From: Firmicutes bacterium UBA5388
GTDB taxonomy: Bacteria; Bacillota; UBA4882; UBA10575
Assembly (NCBI GenBank): GCA_002409975.1
Contig: DHOO01000034.1
Location: 1-11,773, forward strand
Length of the DNA stretch: 11,773 nucleotides
Reading direction: 5' to 3'
The notes below the pieces were generated by a model. The model had not been told where the DNA came from, did not search any database, and saw only the letters and a list, made by a program, of their open reading frames with translations. Below are positions 6,386 through 11,773 of this stretch, piece after piece. Within the stretch, counting starts at the first letter, position 1, and the number at the start of each line of letters is the position of its first letter. Made by a program: the position numbers and the translations under genes.

Positions 6386-7285
6386 ATGCCAATTGATTTT
6401 CGTTATTATATATCGTCCTTAGCAGCTATTTTTTTAGCTCTTGGGATCGGAATTGTGATTGGCGGAGCTTTGATGGGAAATGACGAAATAGTAAAAAGTC
6501 AAGAGATGCTAATTTTAAGTTTAGAACAGGAATTTCAACAATTACGTTCCGAGAAAAAGTATTTGCAAGATGGTTTAAAAGCTCGTGATCTGGAGATTGA
6601 AGTTCTTCGGCAATTCAATCGAGAGATCCTGCCTCTATTGGTAAAAGATTTATTGACTGATAGAAAGATTGCCGTTATCAAAACAAATCCAACCATTGAT
6701 TCTGGTTTGACTGCGGAAATGATAAAAATTCTCCATCAAGCTGGCGCTGAGGTACAAAGAATTATAAATTTTACAGAATGGCCAGATCTAACTTTAGAGA
6801 GTAAGACCGTAGCTGCTCGCTTAGGTTTTAAGGCAGATGAGTTATGGTTGGAGCATTTGTTCTCCAGGTTTATGGAAGAAGTAGCCAGTGGCGAGAGGGA
6901 TGAAATATTATCTTCTTTACAAGCTAACAATTTAATTCAGGTTAATGGAAATATCAAGGAACCAATTGACACCTTAATTTTATTTGGGGGAAGTCACGAC
7001 GAAAAAATGATTCGGGTAGATGAGTTTGATTTAACTTTGGTTAAAACCGCACAAAACATTGGTTTAACAGTAGTCGGTGTCGAACCATTATCAGCTAGTT
7101 TTTCTTATATTCGGAAATACAAAAATACTGGCTTAATCACTATTGATAATGTAGATACCCTCCCGGGTCAAGTGGCGTTAGTTTTTGCCTTAGTATCTGG
7201 GAAAAAGGGGGAGTTTGGGGTAAAAGAGACAGCCCAAGCATTACTTCCTAAACTTCCGCCCAAGCTACCAACAAAAACTCGCTAA
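6386..7285 (+). CDS. steB: SteB/MctB-family membrane-anchored coiled-coil protein
   Basis: This 299-residue protein belongs to the family named SteB in Corynebacterium (cytokinesis with SteA) and MctB/Rv1698 in Mycobacterium (proposed copper transport). The start IDFRYYISSLAAIFLALGIG is the family hallmark. It is a membrane helix at about 8-30 with the short N-terminus inside the cell. A coiled coil at about 40-78 and an extracytoplasmic globular domain follow. Conserved C-terminal pieces are TIDNVDTLPGQVALVFAL and FGVKETAQALLPKLPPK. ATG 6386 has a TAGGAG site (6371-6376), 9 nt away. It sits 45 nt after steA, the largest gap inside the block, in which I see no promoter or terminator. The anchored coiled-coil layout and the SteA neighbour favour a divisome or envelope role over copper transport in this organism; that is inference. 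Confidence 0.85.
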   Translation: MPIDFRYYISSLAAIFLALGIGIVIGGALMGNDEIVKSQEMLILSLEQEFQQLRSEKKYLQDGLKARDLEIEVLRQFNREILPLLVKDLLTDRKIAVIKTNPTIDSGLTAEMIKILHQAGAEVQRIINFTEWPDLTLESKTVAARLGFKADELWLEHLFSRFMEEVASGERDEILSSLQANNLIQVNGNIKEPIDTLILFGGSHDEKMIRVDEFDLTLVKTAQNIGLTVVGVEPLSASFSYIRKYKNTGLITIDNVDTLPGQVALVFALVSGKKGEFGVKETAQALLPKLPPKLPTKTR

Positions 7286-7295
7286 ATGAGATGAG

Positions 7296-7982
7296 GTGCG
7301 TAAAATTTTGAATGAGGTAGCAGTTACTGTTCTTATTCCTGCTTTAAATGAAGAAGAGACCATTACCGAGACTGTAAAAGCGGCGCTTGCTATTCCTAGG
7401 GTGGTTCGGGTCGTAGTGATCGATGATGGTTCGACGGATCAAACGGTAGAATTAGCCGAAAAAGCTGGAGCTTTGGTGATCGAGTCTTCTAAAAATCTGG
7501 GTAAAGGTGGAGCCTTGAACCTTGGTCTTTCGATGATGGTTGGAGACTATTTACTTTTATTAGATGCCGATCTTGGACATACCGCTATTGAAGGACAAAA
7601 ATTACTTGATGCTGTGGTTAAAGAGCAAGCAGATCTAGTTATTGGGCGTTTTCCTGCTAAAAAAAGAAAAAGTGGTCTGGGATTAGTTTTAGGTTTAGCA
7701 AGAAAGGTCATTCGGAACTTCACTGGTTTAAATCTATCTTCGCCCCTTTCCGGGCAGAGAGCATTAAATAAAAAGGCAATCCAGGCATTAAACGGTGGTT
7801 TTGCCGAAGGTTTTGGGGTTGAAGTTGCTATGATTATCGATCTAGCAAAACAGGGGCTAGTGATTAAAGAAATACCCGTAGAAATGGAACACCGTCAAAC
7901 CCAGAAGAATATTTCTGGGTTTATACATCGAGGAAAACAGTTTGTTGATGTAATATCAGTGGCATTAAAACGTTTGTTGTAG
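7296..7982 (+). CDS. Family 2 glycosyltransferase (GT-A fold)
   Basis: The product is a soluble inverting-type GT2 enzyme of 228 residues, probably acting at the inner membrane face on a lipid or nucleotide-sugar acceptor; donor and acceptor are unknown. Motifs in order: VLIPALNEEETI at 12-23, VIDDGSTD at 41-48, NLGKGGALNLGL at 67-78, the metal-binding DAD at 90-92, SGQRAL at 152-157, EGFGVEVAM at 171-179 and EHR at 198-200. There is no strong membrane helix. The pattern resembles polyprenyl-phosphate and phosphoglycerate glycosyltransferases, but the exact substrate cannot be read. The first possible start is GTG 7296, which has only a weak GAG site. TTG 7308 has AGGTG (7294-7298) 9 nt upstream and would begin MNEVAVTVLIPALNEE, leaving the fold intact; it may be the true start. 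It lies 10 nt after steB and 8 nt before the next gene. Confidence 0.88.
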   Translation: MRKILNEVAVTVLIPALNEEETITETVKAALAIPRVVRVVVIDDGSTDQTVELAEKAGALVIESSKNLGKGGALNLGLSMMVGDYLLLLDADLGHTAIEGQKLLDAVVKEQADLVIGRFPAKKRKSGLGLVLGLARKVIRNFTGLNLSSPLSGQRALNKKAIQALNGGFAEGFGVEVAMIIDLAKQGLVIKEIPVEMEHRQTQKNISGFIHRGKQFVDVISVALKRLL

Positions 7983-7990
7983 GTGAAAAA

Positions 7991-8842
7991 ATGTACTTAA
8001 TTTTCCTCTTCGTTTGCGGTTTCCTCCTCGTTAAAGTGAGCCTTTCCTTGATCATAAATTTATTGATTGATGCTAGCATTGTAGATAAGAATTATCGAGG
8101 TGAAACTGTTCCTGCTGCTTTAGGGTTAGTTTTTCCCCTGGTGTTACCTTTCCTCTTCTTGTTTTATTACGGTTTAAAGTTTTTTAGTGTGCCAATAGAG
8201 ATTAACTCAGGAGAATTTTTTGCTTTTCTTTTTTTTACTACCGGTTTTGGTTTATTAGGACTGGCGGATGATTTTCTTAAAAACAACCATGAAAAAGGGT
8301 TCCGACAGCATTTAACAATGCTTTGGCAAGGAAAATTAACTTCGGGGGGATTAAAAGCACTCTTCGGTTTGTTGTTTAGCCTCATCTTCGCTGTAGGAGT
8401 ATGGCTTTCTACCGGGCAAAGATGGTGGCTGCTATTTCCCCATACTTTGGTAGGCGCCTTAGCGCCGAACATTGTGAATCTTTTTGATTTAAGGCCAGGT
8501 AGAGCCATAAAAGTGTTTCTTTTGGGGTTAGTAATTTTATTACTTAGCTCCTACCTTAGCAAAGGAGTAAATCCGATGCTTTATCTAAGCGCCCCAGTGC
8601 TGGGCGGGGTATTAGCTTATTTTCCTTTGGATTTAAAAGGACGAGGAATGTTAGGGGATACCGGCGCCAATTTTCTGGGTGGGGTCTTTGGCGGGCTGGT
8701 CATTTTAGAAGGTAGTATTTTATTATGGATTATATTATTAATATTTGTTGTTTTACAAATTATAGCGGAAAAAATTTCATTTACTAAGTTAATTGAAAAA
8801 TATTCATTCTTAAAATTTTTTGATGATTTAGGGAGAGATTAA
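7991..8842 (+). CDS. MraY/WecA-like polyprenyl-phosphate sugar-phosphate transferase homologue
   Basis: This polytopic membrane protein (283 residues, about eight hydrophobic segments) belongs to the superfamily that moves a sugar-1-phosphate from a UDP-sugar to a polyprenyl phosphate. Key positions are kept: LADDF with Asp93-Asp94 (the metal/catalytic aspartate pair), NLFD at 163-166 and GMLGDTGANFLGG at 219-231. Differences from true MraY are clear. The NxxN/D motif continues as LRPGRA (167-172), the protein is about 40 residues shorter than usual MraY (about 320), and no HIHH-like C-terminal loop is visible. It is therefore not the housekeeping MraY, and its substrate is unknown. ATG 7991 has AGGTGA (7981-7986), which overlaps the stop of the glycosyltransferase gene, implying translational coupling and a shared pathway. 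nfo begins 1 nt after the stop. Confidence 0.82.
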   Translation: MYLIFLFVCGFLLVKVSLSLIINLLIDASIVDKNYRGETVPAALGLVFPLVLPFLFLFYYGLKFFSVPIEINSGEFFAFLFFTTGFGLLGLADDFLKNNHEKGFRQHLTMLWQGKLTSGGLKALFGLLFSLIFAVGVWLSTGQRWWLLFPHTLVGALAPNIVNLFDLRPGRAIKVFLLGLVILLLSSYLSKGVNPMLYLSAPVLGGVLAYFPLDLKGRGMLGDTGANFLGGVFGGLVILEGSILLWIILLIFVVLQIIAEKISFTKLIEKYSFLKFFDDLGRD

Positions 8843-8843
8843 C

Positions 8844-9695
8844 ATGCGATTGGGTCTTCATTTGTCAATCAGTAAGGGGTTAGGAAACGTGGCGGCAACA
8901 GCGGAAAAATTAGGATGTGAAGCGTTTCAAATTTTTATCGGCAACCCTAGGGGCTGGGGGAGAAAACCACTAGACGTAAGCGATGTCCGGGAATTTCAGA
9001 AGCAAGTTAAAAGATCGGTGTTAGGCCCGGTAGCAGTACACCTTTCCTACCTCCCTAATCCTGCGGCTGATGATGAGGACTTGTACGAAAAATCAATAAT
9101 CGCAATGGGGGAAGATTATAGACGGGCAGTAGAGATTGGGGCAGATTATTTTGTGGTTCACCCAGGAAAAGCGGGAAACCAGAGCTTGGAAAGAGCAATT
9201 TCTAAGGTAGCGATGGGAATGAAGACGATTCTTTCTACTGTAAAAGGAAAAACCATTTTTTTGCTAGAGAATCAAGCTGGTGGTGGAAGAGAGATTGCCG
9301 GGAGGATTTCCGAACTAGGAATGATTTTAAAAGAAGTCAATTGTCCGGAAAGAACAGGGATTTGTTTAGATACTTGCCATGCTTTTGTCGCAGGTTATGA
9401 TCTTCGCTGCCAACAGGGCCTTAATCAGTTACTTACTGAAATTCAAGAGACGGTAGGTTTATCCCGAATGCCTCTTTTGCATCTTAATGATGCCCTAGGC
9501 GCTCTGGGTTCTCATTTGGACCGCCATGCTAATATCGGGGAGGGTCAGATCGGGCTTAAGGGATTTCGCTTACTGTTGTCCGATCAAAGGACTTCACAGC
9601 TGGCAGGGGTTTTAGAAACGCCTAAAGTTTCAGCAGATGATGACCGTAGAAATTTAGCTATTTTACGGCAGTTGCTTCGAGGGGGTGGAAAATGA
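8844..9695 (+). CDS. nfo: Endonuclease IV (AP endonuclease, deoxyribonuclease IV)
   Basis: Nfo is a zinc enzyme of base-excision repair that cuts 5' to abasic sites. It has 283 residues, the normal family length, and a single TIM-barrel domain. All nine zinc ligands expected from E. coli Nfo can be placed: His66, His106 (HPG), Glu142 (LLEN), Asp176 and His179 (LDTCH), His213 (LLHLNDA), Asp226 and His228 (DRH), and Glu258 (LETPK). The family opening LGLHLSISKG and GNPRGW are present. HLSYL at 66-70 replaces the more common HxxYLIN wording, but the ligand is kept. ATG 8844 has GGGAGAG (8831-8837), 6 nt away. It is 1 nt after the transferase gene and overlaps the helicase gene by ATGA. In B. subtilis nfo is a forespore (sigma-G) gene that protects spore DNA, which fits its place behind spo0A. 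Confidence 0.98.
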   Translation: MRLGLHLSISKGLGNVAATAEKLGCEAFQIFIGNPRGWGRKPLDVSDVREFQKQVKRSVLGPVAVHLSYLPNPAADDEDLYEKSIIAMGEDYRRAVEIGADYFVVHPGKAGNQSLERAISKVAMGMKTILSTVKGKTIFLLENQAGGGREIAGRISELGMILKEVNCPERTGICLDTCHAFVAGYDLRCQQGLNQLLTEIQETVGLSRMPLLHLNDALGALGSHLDRHANIGEGQIGLKGFRLLLSDQRTSQLAGVLETPKVSADDDRRNLAILRQLLRGGGK

Positions 9696-11773
9696 AAATA
9701 AATGCTCATCCACAAATTGCCTTTTCTGCTCAAGGGATCTTTTCGGAGTGGCCAGAATTTGAATATCGTCAGGCGCAACAAGAGATGTCTTCTTTAGTCT
9801 GGGAAGTGGTGGAGCGGGGTGGTTGCGCCTTGATTGAAGCAGGAACAGGCACCGGAAAATCCCTTGCCTATCTTTATCCACTTTTTACCCAAACCATACA
9901 GGAAAAAGGTTCAGTAGTAATTGCTACTTATACGATTAATCTTCAACAACAATTAATGGAGAAAGAAATCCCGTTTCTGGCCAAAATTTTGGGAATTCCT
10001 TTAAAAGCTGCGCTTCTTCTGGGAAGAGGTAATTACCTTTGTTGGCGAAAATTAGCATTCTACCGGCAGCATCCCGATAAATTAGACTCTAGTCAGAGAA
10101 GATTTTTGCTTCGAGTGTTGACGTCAGCGGAAGAAAATCTTGGTTGTTTAGAACAATTAGGCTATTCCCTTCCTTCAGAGTTAAGAGAAAAATTGACCTC
10201 CGAAGCTGAGACTTGTCTTAGAAAAATCTGTCCCTTCCAAGGTAAATGTTTTTGGCTGTTAGCCAGAAAAGAAGCTTTTGCGGCAGAAGTAATCATTGTT
10301 AACCATCATTTATTCTTTACTGATTTAAGCATGAGAATGGAACGGGAATTTGCCGATGATAAGTTGGTTCTTCCTCCTTACCATTATGTAATATTTGATG
10401 AAGCCCACCACGTAGAAGATGTGGCCGCTGAGTATCTAGGATTGCGTTTAGATGAATATGAAATAGAGCGCTTCTGTAAACGTTTATTACATAAAGAGGG
10501 TAGATGGGGAAATGGATGGCTCGTTTCTTTACGCCAACGCTTGTTGGAGAAAGGTTCTGATCTAGCTTTTATGCAAAGAAGTATTGCTGCCTTAGAAATG
10601 GAACTTATTCCTGATTTACTTACTCTTGAAAATCTATTTCGAACGTTATTTCAGTTAATAGGTGAGGGACAAAATTTCCAGCGGTCACTAGGTGAAGAGA
10701 GGAATTACCGCTACACAACGAACTTACTGTTAGAAAACGAGACACTTAATGGTCTCGTTAGTCAGGTTAACGAGGCGATTGATCAATGGACAAAAAGACT
10801 TTCCTTGTTAATCGATGAAATGCAGGACAGCGATGAACTGATAGAAGACACTATTTTCCTAGTAGAAGCTGGTCGATTTTTTAAACGGTTGGGAGCGTCT
10901 TTACCGCTACTGCTGGATGGGACAGATCCGCAGTTTGTTTACTGGTTTACCTTAAGGCCAATTTTAGGTGATCAACGTACCATTCGTATGGTTATTAACC
11001 GTGTCCCCCTACAGTTGGGAGATTTGCTTTATAAAGAATTATTTTCCAAGGTTAATAGCGCGATCCTGACTTCAGCTACCTTAGCGGTGGGGAATGATTT
11101 TACTTATATTAAAGAGCGGTTAGGGATAAATTATCTGCATCCGTCGGAGAGAAAAGAAGTAATATTGGAATCTCCTTTTGATTATCAAAAAAATGTCTTA
11201 GTGATAATTAGTACTGATCTGCCTACTCCTGAAGACCCCAAATATTCCGAGAAAATCAGCTTGTTGCTTCCAGATTTAATTCACGCTGCTAAGGGCAGAA
11301 GTTTGCTCTTATTTACTAATAAACGTCAGATGATTGAGGTCTATAATCAGATTGCCCCTCAATTAAAGGAAGAAGGGTTTCACCTTTTTAAACAAGGCGA
11401 AAAGCCTAGAAACCGATTACTGAAAGTTTTTCAATTAACGAGTAAATCGGTGCTCTTTGGAATGGATAGTTTCTGGGAAGGGGTAGACATTCCTGGTTCG
11501 CAGTTGTCTAACGTGGTAATTATGCGCCTGCCTTTTCGGGTACCTACTGAACCTTTATTTCAAGCCAAATGGGAAGCGTTACAACAGGAAGGAAAGGATC
11601 CTTTCCTCAATTTGAGTTTACCTGAGGCAGTGCTCAAGTTTAAACAAGGGTTTGGACGTTTAATTCGGACCAAAACAGACCGGGGCACAGTAATAATTTT
11701 AGATCAAAGAGTTACTACTAAGAGGTATGGCAAAGCTTTTCTTACTTCTATTCCGGGGGGAGAAATAATAAAA
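9692..11773 (+). CDS. dinG: DinG/YoaA-type Fe-S DNA helicase, partial at right edge
   Basis: This ATP-dependent 5'-3' DNA helicase of superfamily 2 (XPD-like) resolves repair or replication intermediates. The frame is open for 694 codons to the window end without a stop. Motifs: Q-like FEYRQAQ 23-29, Walker A EAGTGTGKS 49-57, DEAH 236-239 with VNHH before it at 203-206, TSATL 460-464, FGMDSFWEGVDIPG 589-602 and QGFGRLIR 652-659. Four cysteines (117, 175, 180, 186) lie between Walker A and DEAH with the x4 and x5 spacing of the [4Fe-4S] cluster in E. coli DinG. There is no N-terminal exonuclease domain, unlike the long Bacillus-type DinG. The last visible residues follow motif VI closely, so only a short tail is probably missing. 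ATG 9692 overlaps the nfo stop by four bases, with GGGGGTGG (9681-9688) just upstream. Confidence 0.95.
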   Translation, partial: MKINAHPQIAFSAQGIFSEWPEFEYRQAQQEMSSLVWEVVERGGCALIEAGTGTGKSLAYLYPLFTQTIQEKGSVVIATYTINLQQQLMEKEIPFLAKILGIPLKAALLLGRGNYLCWRKLAFYRQHPDKLDSSQRRFLLRVLTSAEENLGCLEQLGYSLPSELREKLTSEAETCLRKICPFQGKCFWLLARKEAFAAEVIIVNHHLFFTDLSMRMEREFADDKLVLPPYHYVIFDEAHHVEDVAAEYLGLRLDEYEIERFCKRLLHKEGRWGNGWLVSLRQRLLEKGSDLAFMQRSIAALEMELIPDLLTLENLFRTLFQLIGEGQNFQRSLGEERNYRYTTNLLLENETLNGLVSQVNEAIDQWTKRLSLLIDEMQDSDELIEDTIFLVEAGRFFKRLGASLPLLLDGTDPQFVYWFTLRPILGDQRTIRMVINRVPLQLGDLLYKELFSKVNSAILTSATLAVGNDFTYIKERLGINYLHPSERKEVILESPFDYQKNVLVIISTDLPTPEDPKYSEKISLLLPDLIHAAKGRSLLLFTNKRQMIEVYNQIAPQLKEEGFHLFKQGEKPRNRLLKVFQLTSKSVLFGMDSFWEGVDIPGSQLSNVVIMRLPFRVPTEPLFQAKWEALQQEGKDPFLNLSLPEAVLKFKQGFGRLIRTKTDRGTVIILDQRVTTKRYGKAFLTSIPGGEIIK

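Noticed and set aside
7077..7083. Third Spo0A-box heptamer, TGTCGAA.
   Set aside because: It lies inside the steB coding sequence with no promoter near it; a chance match is the simplest reading.
8167..8508. 113-codon open frame on the - strand.
   Set aside because: It is antisense to the MraY-like gene, whose motifs are clear here; the reverse product looks like a composition shadow.
8756..8811. CATTTAC and CATTCTT strings before nfo, tested as sigma-G -10 elements.
   Set aside because: Neither has a GNATA-type -35 element at 17-18 nt, and the region is coding and very AT-rich.
1..11773. CRISPR array, insertion sequence, prophage, tRNA or rRNA.
   Set aside because: No regularly spaced repeats, transposase or phage motifs, terminal inverted repeats or cloverleaf were seen on either strand.

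Overview
The window reads as chromosome from an endospore-forming, probably anaerobic Firmicute of the Clostridia/Peptococcia kind. The evidence is a T-box leader in front of leuS, the sporulation genes spoIVB and spo0A side by side, AT-rich DNA (roughly 40% GC by eye), strong Shine-Dalgarno sites and frequent TTG starts. The genus cannot be named from sequence reading alone. All genes are on the + strand. There is no sign of a mobile element, CRISPR array, tRNA or rRNA.

Layout. (1) Positions 1-370: a consensus sigma-A promoter (TTGACA-17-TATACT) followed by a T-box riboswitch with a CUC leucine specifier and a terminator/antiterminator pair. (2) 371-2821: leuS, leucyl-tRNA synthetase, closed by a strong hairpin at 2885-2912. 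(3) 3011-4348: spoIVB, the forespore serine peptidase of the sigma-K checkpoint. (4) 4349-4428: a short regulatory gap with an almost perfect sigma-H promoter. (5) 4429 to the right edge: seven tightly packed genes that look like one transcription unit. They are spo0A, steA, steB, a family 2 glycosyltransferase, a MraY/WecA-like polyprenyl-phosphate sugar-phosphate transferase homologue, nfo (endonuclease IV) and a DinG/YoaA-type Fe-S helicase that runs off the right end after 694 codons.

How the genes fit together. leuS is a self-contained unit controlled by leucine-tRNA charging. Downstream, SpoIVB acts late in sporulation and Spo0A is its master regulator. SteA and SteB are homologues of actinobacterial septum (cytokinetic-ring) proteins. 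The two glycan genes suggest a lipid-linked envelope glycan step. Nfo and the helicase are DNA-repair enzymes. The linkage suggests that the sporulation decision, septum or envelope work and genome protection may be co-expressed, possibly from the sigma-H promoter ahead of spo0A. That last point is inference. The least described part is the steA-steB-glycosyltransferase-phosphotransferase block between spo0A and nfo.
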